DNA of 64,000 nt from Tetrapyrgos nigripes (Eukaryota > Basidiomycota > Agaricomycetes > Agaricales > Campanellaceae): positions 62,001 to 126,000 of the forward strand of contig JAACJM010000228.1 of assembly GCA_013368315.1 (NCBI GenBank), given 5' to 3'. A program made the translations under genes and the position numbers. The notes beneath the pieces are model-generated. The model worked only from the letters and a program-made list of their open reading frames with translations, was not told the DNA's origin and did not search any database. Shown in pieces: positions 33,083-44,411 of this stretch; positions within the stretch are counted from its first letter, which is position 1, and every line of letters starts with the position of its first letter.

Positions 33083-34280
33083 TATTACGAGGCCGAATGA
33101 AAGGATGAGTTCTTTACATCCTCTTTCTGCGTGTGGCTATATGCAAATGCTCCCGACTTCACCCGTCCGTTAGGAACCCGGCGTTTCAGCACTTGAACCC
33201 ATGCCGTGGTAATAGAACCCTCCTCCTCCTCCTTCCATGCGGCGTTGATCGGGCTTCTCGCTCGTCGGTTTTTCGGCCTTTCCTTTCCGTTTTGTTTCCG
33301 AACACTTGCAGCGTCTATAACGCATCATAGCATCCGATTTCTTTCCCTTTCATACCATCATGACTTCTCTCTGTGCACGGTATAGTCCTTTGGATCACCT
33401 TTTTTACCTTCGTTTTGAGTGTCAATGGTTTTCTCTGTCACAACAGTGTCTCTACTCGATTTGGACCTCTGTGCACCGCGTGAGGCTATGCAGTTTATTA
33501 GATAGACGATTTTCTCGAGATTTTACTAATTTCTGGAATTTGATAGAAGCCAGTTGACGGTGCTCACTTACTCCCTTTAGCTTCCTGGCCTCCCATCACC
33601 ATCATCCAAATTGCAAAACTGCAATCCAACCTATTCATACCGTCCATTCTCCACAAAAGTTGGACAACACACTATATACACTTCAAGCTCTGTGACCGAG
33701 TCTTGTATTCTCAAAGTCGAAATAACGACTTCTACGCCGTCTACAATGACGAGCTCAAAAATTTCTCCTCGTTCCGCGAGTTACTGCGTGACTGTCACGC
33801 AGTTCTCACGAATACCTCTGCGCTAGACCCCCCTCTCAATACACGCATACCGTCCGATCTGCCCTGCGTGGTGTTAAGATATACATTACTACAGCCTCCC
33901 CCATTACTATCCCCGTTACCTATCTCTCCTTCCTCTGCTCGAGACACACGCAATAGCTTCGCGTTGGCTCTCTCACCCTAGTCTTTGAGAAAATTCCATT
34001 ATTCGTGCCACTCGAATATCGCCGCTAAAAGATGTCACCGATTACTGTACTTACATAGCATACCTTTTCAGGTATCTTGGCGGTCGCCATGACCAGATGG
34101 ATCTACAGCAGTTTAAACGTACTGTGAGCTCGTCCTCCCTGGAAGTGGGGACAATGATGTACCTATTAGTATTACGTACAGTAGCTACATCGGGTTGCCT
34201 CCCGGACCCCCGGCGTATCAGTTCTTGGTCCCAGCCCGGGTAATACACTCCTCCTCCTCCTCCTTTGGGCCTCGTCATTA
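33083..34280. other. Intergenic; no gene recognised
   Basis: There are several pyrimidine-rich tracts (for example about 33216-33236 and about 34245-34263, 'ctcctcctcctcctttggg') and short frames without recognisable motifs. Confidence 0.45.
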
Positions 34281-34287
34281 CCACGCG

Positions 34288-34399
34288 CAGTGGCGGCCCA
34301 CATCTCCTTCATATCAATACGAGGACGGGTACACTATACCAGTATTGGACCCGTAAATGATATGGGCCGACCAGTATTACTGGACGGTGGGTAGCCCTA
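34288..34399. mobile_element. Short element with degenerate inverted ends (112 bp)
   Basis: It starts CAGTGGCGGCCCAC and ends ...GGTGGGTAGCCCTA, imperfect inverted ends of hAT type. 'acgaggacgggtac' and related 'acccgta' motifs lie inside. No target duplication can be seen, so the boundaries are tentative. Confidence 0.45.
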
Positions 34400-34833
34400 A
34401 GGTCCAATTTCTGACTTACCTACGGAATCATCAGGTGTGTTTTAGTTGACTTATAGTCAAGCTTGATGATAAGGATCTTCGCAGCCATCCGAAGCCGTTC
34501 ACATGCAGCATTAAATATCGATCTGAAGCGCATCGTCAATCGGTGGAGGAGGTTTAGGAGAGCCTTAGGCGAGTGCCAGAAGCCTTGTTGCCTTATTCTA
34601 GACGAAGTGCGAACTGCGTTCATTCGGTATCAGCTGTGGCGTAGTGGCACCCTTCGGCTACTATCTCTGCATCCGTCTGAATAACTTCGATAGCCGTTCT
34701 TTTCTGATGATAAATTGGAATCATGATCCTTTTGCTGCGATAGACTGCATTGCACCCGTCGGAGCTAACAATTAGATCTACAGACTCGGTCCGATGAAAC
34801 AAGGGAACCAGAGGCACACAGCTTCGGCCAAAC
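34400..34833. other. Intergenic, upstream of the P450
   Basis: No gene or repeat is recognised. Confidence 0.4.
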
Positions 34834-36966
34834 ATGAGAAGGATAATTACTAGCAGTTTGGACTTGACTTCGGCAAAAGATGACCCAAGTGCGTTTGTTC
34901 CCCAGTCTGCACTTTTTTCCTTCTATTTTACTTGGCTGATTTTTTGTCTCTCATATTTATGGGCGTTGCAGACCACTCTCGCTGAGAAGAGTCTTCGCGG
35001 GGACAGAGTGATACAGGCTACCATCGTTGCCTATATTATTCTGTTCTTGTTTGCAAAACAGACAGATGGTCTTGCGCATGCAGGGTCTTGGGCCTTCCTC
35101 GTATTGGGCACCATAATTCTCCTAATTTTCTTGGGCCTGATGATATACAACCTATCACCTTTCCATCCTCTTCATTCCTTTCCTGGACCTCTCATCTTCC
35201 GATCCACGAATTTTGCTATGTTGTACATCGTGTATACCGGTCGCCGACATTTGTTCATTGCAAGACTTCATGAAAAATACGGAAATTTCGTTCGTATCGG
35301 TGAGTCATGGATTCCGCTGTATATTGATAAAGTTAATGGTCAGTCAAGGTCCGAATAAGCTATCTATTCTCTCCGGCGATGCATTCCATACCATCTACGC
35401 ATCAGCAAAAGGTTTCGACAAAAGCCTAGCATATCGGCCTGGACACTTTCCTGACACTGGCTTGTTCTTTCTGCGAAAAAGAGAAGAACATTCAAACAGG
35501 CGGAAGGCTTGGGCTGGGGCTTTTAATCCAGCAATGTTAGTTCCTTCAGCGCTGCAAAATGTTGTTGATCTGAGAATTAGCAGTATGGATAGCTTTGCTT
35601 CAAGAGTTTTGCAAGATCGCAGTAATCAAATGATTGAATTACTGAAGCGGAGTGAAGGCTGCGTTTTGGACTTTGGCACTATCTTGGCTAGGTGGTCCTA
35701 CGATGTAATGGTAAGTTAATTGCTGGTTGTGAATTACGCTTCCAAGTTAATAAATATGGATATTTCATTAGGGCGATCTAACCTTTGGTCAAGGCCAGAG
35801 CTTCGTACGTGGCATTGAGTTTTTTATATCTTTGTCAGATATCTAAAAAAATTTCAGGAGCTTTTGAAAGGCGGTGACCAAAATGGTATAATTCAGAATG
35901 GCCAAAAAGCAATGGTTGTCTTTGACATGTCGGTTTTCTGCATATTGATGAGCTGTGATTGACTCACTGAGAACTGTGTTAGACTTGGAGAAATACCTGC
36001 TATCCTTGATATCCTATGGTATCTGCCAGCTACTCGGGAGATACATTGCCTAGAACGCCTTGCAGAAAAGAAATTGCAAGACTGGAAATGCAAGCCATCC
36101 AATGGCCCTGAGTTGCTGTATCATTTGGTAGGAGAATTGTGTTACAGTTCGGGATTTATTTTTACACCCCATCCGCAGGTACAGAAAACTGGAGAAGGTG
36201 ACGATGGTAATCAACTCCTGATATTGGATACAGTGCTTGCGATTCAAGCTGGTGAGACCATCAAGTCACACCTGTGCAATATTCTGATAAGTTCAAAGGA
36301 TCAGACACTATCGCGGGTGTCTTGACACTGACAATCTATCACCTACTCGCTAATCAGGATGTGTATCAGAAGCTGACCCAGGAACTGGATGAGTACTACC
36401 TGCATGAACAAGAAATCAACGTGTCCTCTCTCCTCAAACTGCCATATCTAACGGCTGTGATCTGGGAAGGCTTGCGTCTTGGTACACCTCTTCCTGGGCT
36501 TCCACGCATTATCCCAAAAGGAGGTGCAACTATTAGTGGTAGTTATGTCCCAGGCAAGACTATTGTGTCCGTTCCAGTGTATGCCCATCAAACCAGCAAA
36601 GGGAATTTCTCGCCTGAGCCGCTGTCTTTTCGACCGGGAAGATGGCTGCAAGGAGGTTTAGGCCCTGACTCTGTTCTGGATTCTTCAGCAATGATCTGCT
36701 TTTCTTCAGGTGCTCAGTCAATATGATTTTCAGATATCGTTCAACTTTATTCAAGTTGTTTGTTTTCTCTAGGTCCCTTCGGTTGTATAGGAAAATCAGT
36801 GGCAATTAAAGAGCTTCAAGTTATTGTGGCATATTTGCTGATTTTCTGCACCCTGGAACTCCCTCCATCTTTCAATAAAGAGGGTTTCCTACATGGTGTG
36901 CAGAACATGCGCACCACTGTATTTTCTAAACCTTTGCTAGTAAAGGTGGAGGAATACCGAAAATAA
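34834..36966 (+). CDS. Cytochrome P450 monooxygenase (584 aa)
   Basis: Exons: 34834-35299, 35349-35710, 35772-35804, 35858-35928, 35983-36127, 36179-36251, 36299-36709, 36773-36966; all phases agree. Motifs in order: an unusually long N-terminus with about three hydrophobic helices, the proline-rich hinge HPLHSFPGP (residues about 110-118), a C-helix-like RRKAWAGAF, I-helix AIQAGSDTIAG (oxygen activation), EGLRLG (ExxR), RPGRW, and the heme loop FSSGPFGCIGK with the cysteine ligand. A membrane-bound, NADPH-P450-reductase-dependent enzyme of the endoplasmic reticulum; its substrate cannot be predicted. Intron 7 splits the heme-binding loop. It is transcribed divergently from the acyl-CoA oxidase, 1.9 kb away, with repeats between. 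Confidence 0.92.
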
Positions 36967-37604
36967 TATCTTTTATTTTAAAACCTTTTTACAAAGAGCT
37001 AATCATCGCTGTAAGTTCACTCCTTGATGTCATCTGATTATCCCGTTTTACCGCTCCGTGCGTAGGACCTCCGGGCTGTCCAAAACCACCATCTACATGC
37101 CTCCGTGGCTCTAGGCCAACCGAGGCCGCGATCTTTTCGTTCTATTTCTCCTGTTTTTATCTGCACCACATTTACTCCTGGAATATTGTATTTGTCTTGC
37201 TCATCCTGTCTTGGATTCGTCTCATTTTCCTCACACAGGGTTCTCCCCTGTTTCTTACTTCTCTTGTATATATAACTTAGCCCGAGAGACTCCCTTCCTC
37301 ACTCCCTATCCCATCCCATACTCACGAGTCTTTCGGGTAAGTATCTTATCATTCCCTACTTCATGTCCATACTCACGAGTTCCTTAGTTATCAGTGTATA
37401 TATCATTTCATTAACTGTTTGTAACAATAATAATTAAGTAAATTAGGAGATAAGGAGCAATTTACGGTGTATGTCCCCAGGGCCACGTTGAATTGCATAC
37501 CTTGAAGTTGAAGCATTGTTGGGAAGTATCCTTTGGTACTACAAGTAGATGCTATTAGGAAAGATCACACTCAAGAGGCTGATTACCCAAGTCTCACAAG
37601 TCAA
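36967..37604. other. Intergenic; possible LTR-like sequence
   Basis: About 37008-37425 has an LTR-like look: a pyrimidine-rich tract, then 'tgtatatataact' at 37264-37276, then two copies of 'catactcacgagt' (37317-37329 and 37368-37380). I find no clear terminal dinucleotides or target duplication, so this is only a suggestion. Confidence 0.3.
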
Positions 37605-38093
37605 GGATTGAGACGTCTCCTTCCTGCATACTCCAAATCCTCCCACTCTCACTCGGCCATCCTCCTCTCAACAACATCCAACTTTACAGAGAATTCCTCA
37701 ACACCTTTATGGGGGCTTTCACGATTTTTGCGTTACGATGCCCGGTGCGATTATTAATGAAAAGAACAGGAATGGCCATGGGCTAGTACCGAAGGAGAGA
37801 GGGTTATTGGGTCGCATAAGAATGAGATTGTTATGAACATGAAGTTCGGGGCGGATGGGTGGCTGGAGTGGATTGGGGAGTTTGTGAATTCGAATAATAG
37901 TGTGACGATCTTTCCCAAGTTGATGCATCAGTGGCAGCGGTCAGTGGTCACAGCTACCTATCCGTTTGGACTCGGAAGTCTTCCATCTACTTCAAATCAC
38001 TATGACATGCAACGTACATTGACTCAGTCGGGCTTATACTTTCAAGCTTACACAGAGCCACTCACTATTTCTCCGAGTACATACAATGAATGA
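37605..38093 (+). pseudogene. NTF2-like pseudogene (copy C, A2-type)
   Basis: Matches 7852-8405 inverted. The N-terminal part and the FGADGWLEWIGEFVNSNNS end are recognisable, but a gap removes the KAWMWAS segment and the frame changes between halves. It starts abruptly at about 37605, one edge of the inverted segmental duplication. Confidence 0.75.
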
Positions 38094-38762
38094 CTGACTT
38101 ATTCAGACGGGTCCCCTCCATTCATTCAGTAAGTATATTTGAGTCTTGCTGAACTGGTCCGATTGAATAGGTCTTTTCTTTCGTCGTTCATTGCTCAGAA
38201 GGATCATGAATGGGCCTTGCCATTGAGTGCCACAGATCATTGCTCGCACTACCACCGCGATACGTATAAGATGAAATTATCCGTATTTCCCCGCAACGTT
38301 AACGTCTTTTGTCAAATGCACTTTGTGGCTGGTCGCAACTGGGTACGCAAACGTATGATTGTCCGTCGGCATTATTCAACAAAGATCAAGACTAGTAAGT
38401 GCCAGATAGGAGTACCACCTAGGTATAGTCATCACTAAAACAGCCCAACCCATATTCCACTATGTAACGCGATCTCAATCGAAATACAATCAATCTCGAG
38501 AGCTCAGGCATGCTGTTTCCTTACTACGTAGACTTTCCAAGTTTACATACCTTGAGTCCGTCGGGCTTACCCTTTCAAGCTTACACAGAACCGTTCACTA
38601 TTTCTCCGAGTACAATGAATGAATGATTGATTCAGGCGGGTCCTATCCGTTCAATAAGTAAGTATATTCGAGTCTTGTTGAAATGATCCAATAGAATAGG
38701 TATTTCCTTTCGTCGTCCATAGCTCTGCCTTTCAGAGCGATGGGCCTCGTCATTGGGTGCTA

Positions 38763-38995
38763 CAGTAGCTGCGAAATTTGATGTCGCTTCCTTTTTTGGA
38801 AATAGCAGGGTGCCGGGCTGCCGGGTTACAATCTTTTGCTTCACTCTCCTTCAACGCAGCCTTTGCGTTGCTAGAAAAGTGGTGTTGGGGTCTACTCTCA
38901 TATATCCGGACCCATCCCGAAGCAAGAGGTAAGCCAGAAACCAGCCCGGAGCTAAATTCCAAAAAAGGAAGCGACATCAATTTTCGCAGCTACTG
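38763..38995. mobile_element. Tc1/mariner-type MITE, family 1 (233 bp)
   Basis: Termini CAGTAGCTGCGAAAtttga and its inverted complement form a TIR of about 38 bp with few mismatches. TA lies on both sides (38761-38762 and 38996-38997). The related sequences at about 7765-7775, 26208-26225 and 38225-38240 read through this point ('gtgccacagatca') without the insertion. Confidence 0.9.
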
Positions 38996-39185
38996 TACAG
39001 ATCATTTTATCGCGGCACCACCGCGATATAAGATGTAATTCTCCGTATTTCCCCGCAACGTTAATGTCTTTTGTCAAATGTACTTTGTGGTTGGTCGCAA
39101 CTGGGTACGCAAACGTATGATTGTCCGTCGGCATTATTCAACAAAAATCAAGACTAGTAAGTGCCAGATAGGAGTGTTACCTAGG

Positions 39186-39193
39186 TATATAAG
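39186..39193 (+). promoter_or_regulatory. TATA-like box of the duplicated NTF2-like gene
   Basis: TATATAAG lies 60 bp upstream of the ATG at 39253 and corresponds to the box at 7571-7578 in the other copy. Confidence 0.5.
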
Positions 39194-39252
39194 GAGAAGA
39201 TTTTACTTGTCAAGGCTGCATTCAGCAAGCAACGTCTATCGATTCACTCATC

Positions 39253-39699
39253 ATGGCCATCGACGCAGAAGCTTTAAAAGCCACAGCCCAATCTTTGGTA
39301 TCCGCCTTCAACTCCTGGGATCTGGAGGCTTTAATGTCCGAATCGTGGAGGTCTCCCTCTTGTATTTTCCAAGTCTTACCTCTCTCGCTCGACCTCCTTC
39401 CCATGAACAACGAGGAATGGAAAAAATATTTCGGACCACGCATGAAAGCGTTGAGCAATGTTCATCTCAAGGTGAAGGAGATGATAGTGGATGAGAAGGA
39501 GAGAAAGGTGGCGATCTGGGCGGGCAGTACTGGAGAGACTGTGATTGGGCCGTATAAGAATGAGTATGTATTCATTCTGGAGTGTGGAGAGGACGGAAGG
39601 GCGGAATGGATTAGAGAGTTTGTCGACTCAAAGTATAGTTCGGATTTCTTGGCCAAACTAGAGAACTACAAGTCTGAGGAGCAGACGAAGAGCTCCTGA
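39253..39699 (+). CDS. NTF2/SnoaL-like small protein, copy C1 (148 aa)
   Basis: An intact duplicate of 7065-7511: same start (MAIDAEALKA), same length, same end (EEQTKSS), with scattered substitutions such as YNSWD to FNSWD. Both copies keep full-length frames, unlike all the A2-type copies outside 7852-8508. That suggests either recent duplication or selection to keep the product. The fold is inferred as NTF2-like; the role is unknown. Confidence 0.7.
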   Translation: MAIDAEALKATAQSLVSAFNSWDLEALMSESWRSPSCIFQVLPLSLDLLPMNNEEWKKYFGPRMKALSNVHLKVKEMIVDEKERKVAIWAGSTGETVIGPYKNEYVFILECGEDGRAEWIREFVDSKYSSDFLAKLENYKSEEQTKSS

Positions 39700-40127
39700 G
39701 AAAACAAGATGTGCACGGTATGTTTCGAAATACTCTGAGTGTAAATCTTTCTGATCAATCAAGTGCCTAGGGTAAAGCTGAACACTGAATCGTTCTTACG
39801 AATCAAGATAACCTAGATGTAGCCACCATGTATCGTCGAATCACCCAGTCAATCATTGACTTTTCGATGGAAATTTAAGTGTACTTCATTTAATCCTGCA
39901 GGTTTCAATGCCTGTCCCACAAAGATCTCTTATAATTACTCCACGACTTTATGAACTTTTCCTAAGTTTTTGCTTCACTCGCGACTAGGGGTTCTCGCTT
40001 AGATAAGATAAGAATGCGGGGCGTTGCTTGGCATTGCCATCAAACCGCTGCGCATGACCACGCTGGTTCTTCATTCCGAACCACCTCCCTAACCTCCACT
40101 AAACAACCGCTGAGTCGTACTATCACA

Positions 40128-40255
40128 ATGGGGCTGGACTTCCATCTCAACTTTTTCAAGGGTATCTTCCTGTTGATTGTGGCCTACGCGGTCACTCTCC
40201 AACTTACAGACCCATGGACCGACTTCCCCTTTTCCTCTGCGGCCAAAGAATCCCT
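40128..40255 (+). pseudogene. 5' fragment of the four-helix membrane protein gene
   Basis: Codons 1-43 match the gene at 5855-6646 (MGLDFHLNFFKGIFLL...AAKES). Similarity stops at 40255, which corresponds to position 6529 in the other copy; beyond it the sequence belongs to an unrelated 7-TM gene on the opposite strand. Confidence 0.85.
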
Positions 40256-41397
40256 AGGAGAAGGAAAACCAGAACTTGTGTTGTTATCAGACTGTTTCAG
40301 AGTGAGAATTGCTGTAGCGAGCTGTACGCAACAAATTCAAATGAGCGCCGCACTACCAGGAATCAGGATATCAACATTTACCTGGACTGCACATAACATA
40401 AAGCCACACTCAATGAGAAGGATGAGTATCTGATATGCTTGTGATTTTTTGGTGTGACCAAGTACTGTTTTCATGATTTGCCGGAATTTCCTGAAAAAGA
40501 AGAAAAGAATATTTAGCTGCATTACTGATACCTCCACTAGGAAATGTTACCATGCTCTGACCAGAATCATAACAGTTGCAGTGACATTCACTGCAAAAGA
40601 TAGGAAGAATTGTGCCGCTATCAAACTTGAAATGCCTGAAATGTTCTTGATAGTTGATTTCTCCTCTGAAATGTGTGCTCTTGTAATTGTGGTCATGATA
40701 GTATTCCGGATCGAAAATGCTTCAAGGAAAGGAAAATAGCATGATCAAATAACGATTGAGAGATACCCCGGTTTCTGATAAGTACTCACCCAAATTAGGC
40801 AACAGCAGAACAAAAAGAATCACTTTGATGACTCTGGACTGAGGCCAGAGTATGACAGCCCTCCATACAACGAAAAAATCTCCAATCATCAACTTCAAGG
40901 GTTATTGCCATCGGATTCTCAGTTTCAGCTTTGGTATAGAAAAGAAATCCTCAGCACTTACATTGGTCACTGTGAACCAAGCGCTCACTTGTCCAAAATG
41001 TTTTACAGAAAACAAACTTGATTGAAAGCGCTGATCCCAAGGACTATCTCCAGAGATGGGTTTTTTAGCAAATGAAAAGGTGGTCATAATAGCTCCGATG
41101 GTATAAACCGTTAATCCTGTTGTACAGAGCATAGCAAAGCAGGCGACTATGATCAGGAGATTTTTTCTGTGATTTTTTCTGTGCCTATTGATACCGAAAA
41201 CGATGATTTCGGAACGTTAATGTTTTCTGAGACTCAAGCGCAATGAGGTACGTTACGCACAGAAGGACATTGATTGTCTGAAAGAAAACTGGAAGGATGA
41301 ACCCTAGAACAGTGTATATCAGAATCGCAAAATTGAATAAAAATGATCAGAAAGCAATCAGAAAGTATCCACCATAACTCATACAAAAAGTAACCAT
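40256..41397 (-). pseudogene. Decayed fungal 7-TM protein gene, 3'-truncated
   Basis: Exon-like blocks (minus): 41195-41304, 40962-41146, 40790-40894, 40551-40719, 40382-40490 and the start of another at 40321, with a possible first exon near 41397. Recognisable pieces: GFILPVFFQTINVLLC, IGAIMTTFSFAKKP, VVWR, LFVLLLPNL, FFLSFAVNVTATVMI and QILILLIECGFMLC. The order fits the same general class of fungal 7-TM proteins as 26976-28295, though a different subfamily. Block 40790-40894 has a G5 run (about 40859-40863) where two extra bases break VVWRA/ILWPQSRVIKVIL into two frames. The final exon runs into the duplicated block at 40255. Confidence 0.65.
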
Positions 41398-41641
41398 ATA
41401 CACGAGCTGTTGATATGCGAGAGAGCCTACAGTGTTGGCAGAAATATTTGCTAGTAGATTGCAAGAGCTGTCACTTGCAGAAGGGAGTTGCGAAGACATG
41501 GCTGGACAATATGAAGGTCACGGTGCCACAGCAATGCAGAACACTCTTAAGGCTTGCTACAGATGCTTATTTTTGGCATGGTTTGAGTTTGATAGATTGT
41601 TAGTGAAGGGTCCCCTGTTTCTCATTGGCATTTTTGGCGCC

Positions 41642-42153
41642 AGTGAAAAGCACGGGTCTGACGGGTTGCCACGGGTCACGGGTAATGGGTACGGGTACAG
41701 ATTTGGAGACCCGCGCTGACCCTTACCCGTAGAGGCAGACCCGCCGTACCCATCAGCCACAATTTTGTACTAATATGAATACATCTTGTGTGATTTTTTA
41801 CTACAGAGTTCAATGATAGTATTTTTCGCTGCCAAGACGCGTCTGGTCATCCCAATAAGGTAAGTGACACATTGCATTTCTCATGCGCGCAGACCTTCAA
41901 AACTGTGGCTGAACCCTTGAACAACAAAAAACAGATACAACACTCGTTAAAAAATAATATATCATGGCAAGTAGTAGCATATACATAGGTACGGTAGATA
42001 TACATACTTAAGAATAGACGGGTTACCCGTCACAGGTACAGACCGCCAAACCTGCCAAAAACCTGTACCCATCAGAAGGGTACGGGTTTTCAGGGGTACG
42101 GGTATGGGTCTGCTCAAAAGTACCCGCGGGATACCCATGCAGTTCACTATAAA
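41642..42153. mobile_element. Non-autonomous hAT-like element with ACGGGT subterminal repeats
   Basis: An 8-bp direct repeat, ttggcgcc, flanks the unit at 41634-41641 and 42154-42161. The left end AGTGAAAAGCACGGGT and the right end (inverted AGTGAACTGCATGGGT, ending near 42149) are imperfect inverted repeats. Many copies of (t)acgggt and acccgta lie near both ends, as in subterminal repeats of hAT transposons. No coding capacity. Confidence 0.7.
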
Positions 42154-42161
42154 TTGGCGCC

Positions 42162-42813
42162 CAGTATCATGCTATCTTTGATGAGTTAAATTATACAGCG
42201 GCAGGTATGAGTCCTCATATCATTACCCAAAAAGCAATTGAATTATTGACTCTGAAGAGGTAGATGTGGGCCATGAACTGGAGGACTCGTAATACGACTA
42301 ACCACTGCCTGAGGGTAGTGTCAGGATTACTACTAGTAAGACTTGAGAAGTTCCCGGCAATACTTATGGAGGCCGCTGTTGAAAACGCAGTGAGTGTAAA
42401 TTATACCTAAAAATACTCCCGTCAGCTTGGTGGAGTATCATGATAGTGATGAAGGATGGGGCGGCGATAATAGTGAATGATGCCTGTTAACGGAGTGGAA
42501 CGGCGGCATTAGATGGAGTCTCGTCATAAATTTACATGGGAAGAGGCAGCAAACTTGAAGCGGAATCAAAGATGAACACGAATTTAGAGGTGAACTTAAT
42601 GGATAGATAGGCAGGTATTGATAGCAAGGAACCAAAAGAAGATAGCAAGGAACCGAGAACTGGGTAAAATACCACAGCTGCCGAAAGAATGATAGAGGGG
42701 ATCCAAGAGATTGTCACACTGCCGCAAGGTAGCAGAGTTAGCCACTACATCACGATGGAGTCACAATCTTTAGCGAAATTGCGAAACGCCGTTCTCTGAA
42801 TCACGTACATCCC
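42162..42813. other. Intergenic
   Basis: No gene or repeat is recognised with confidence. Confidence 0.4.
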
Positions 42814-44411
42814 TCAAGTCACATTTACCTTCAACCCAATCTTCTGTAAAAAGGCCCTGGTACACGCCTCCAAAGCATTCTGCTTTTCCGGATCCATCGC
42901 CGTAGATCCTTGGTCATCCTTCTTATTCGGTAGAACGATATACGCTCCGTGAATGATATGCGGGTTAGGTTTGAAGCCTTGAGATTTGGTTTCGCTGTTG
43001 CTAGGTGCAGGACTGGGTATAGCGTTGGCGTCGGCATCAGCTCGTGGAGCGCAAGCAGCGAATGCCGGTGCGTAACCTCTCATTTCCTGTGCGTGCATCA
43101 TAGTTCCGAGAACCCATATCCAAAAATTCAAAAAGGGAAGAGAACGAAGATTGGAGATGGCTCCGTCCTGGAGGATAAAGTTATATTGCTATAGCAGATA
43201 TCTGAAAGCAAGGAGAATGTGACGTACACTCATGATAGCCCCTGGGTGAACAACTAGAACAATTACCTTCGAGTTCTTGTCTGTCAATCGCCCAGCTAGA
43301 TAATTTGTCCAAACGTGTAAGACTAATTTGGAGTAATCTGAAAAACAGAAGAGAGTGGAATGAGCTCAGATCTAAGGAATTGGGGACGACAATCCGAGTG
43401 GCACATCATAGCGTGAAAGCGTTGGTAATAAGGACCAGCGGAAGGTATAATTCCACGCTTCTACTGTGCTAAAGTCCGTGAATGAGACTCGGGGATGCGC
43501 ATGAGAGCCAACCTACAAATACGAACGATGAGCTGTGAGTAGAGAACAGCAGCAATGGGATGTACATTAATGAGCCGCGCGTCAGCTCCAGTCTCTGCGG
43601 TTTTCTCAAGCAGAGGTAAGAGGGTCTGCGTAAACACATAGGTACCGAGATAGCTGTTAGAAACCTTGAGCATCACCACGAGACGCCAAAGATGACGACA
43701 CACACTTCACAGCCATAGTACCCTGAATGCCATCTGGGTTCATGGATGGGTTTCCGCTATCTGCTGTAAAATGGTCAGGATAGAGATTATACAGGTGGGT
43801 GATAATCTAGACGAACAATGCAGCATTGTTAACTGTAGATGGAGAAGGCTTCGTTAGTATACGAAGAAAACGAAAAGGAGCTTGGTTCTGCTACACACTG
43901 AGAATGTCCAACGTTTGCTCCTTTTCATGAACTTTTCTGCAGACTCCTTCGCTTTCCTTGGATCAACCAAGTCAAGTTGGTGCCAGAGAACCTCGCCATT
44001 CCCGGGTCCCTTTCCTTCCTTCTCCAAACGTTCCATAGCCGCCTTCGCCCGTGATTCGGAACGAGCAGTCATGTAAACCTATGAGGTACACGTCAAATCA
44101 TTGTCACCAGTGGCACTCGCAAAAATACCTTGGCACCTAGTCTGCACAAGTGTTGAAGAATGGCAAAGCCAATACCACTACTACATAGAAGACATTGAGT
44201 TTCATTTCATGCACAACTGAAGCAGGTCTCACCTCGACCCTGTCACAATGATGACTTTCCCTTTCATGCCCGGAAGATCTCGGACAGGATTGAAGGCCTT
44301 GTACGGTGCAGGCCCCATCTCAATGAACAAGAGCAAGGCCAAAGAGATGATTGGTGGAGGTTCCTGAAGACGTTTGGAGTGAAATAGACTCGTGAGAAGC
44401 ACTGTTTTCAT
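42814..44411 (-). pseudogene. Short-chain dehydrogenase/reductase, probably decayed
   Basis: Exons 1-3 (minus: 44233-44411, 44129-44180, 43899-44078) encode an N-terminal membrane-like stretch, the cofactor motif VTGSRSGIGFA and VYMTARSESRA. After FMK a one-base shortfall in the AAAA run at 43922-43925 throws KEQTLDIL and the following NNAALF out of frame. Further pieces are clear: SYLGTYVFTQTLLPLLEK, VSFTDFSTVEAWN, then SRYDYSKL (catalytic YxxxK spanning an intron), VVHPGAI and a C-terminal region up to KVNVT at 42814. The donor site expected after SRY(D) near 43408 reads G|AT instead of GT. Two lesions suggest a pseudogene, although an assembly error at the A-run is possible. Intact members reduce or oxidise carbonyl/alcohol substrates with NAD(P)H. 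Confidence 0.7.

Larger units (their letters stand above)
37605..40255 (+). repeat. Inverted segmental duplication, copy C
   Basis: Inverted relative to 6529-8405 and longer by about 0.8 kb. It contains an extra diverged copy of the spacer (38440-38760, closest to 25940-26240) and the 233-bp MITE at 38763-38995. Confidence 0.85.
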
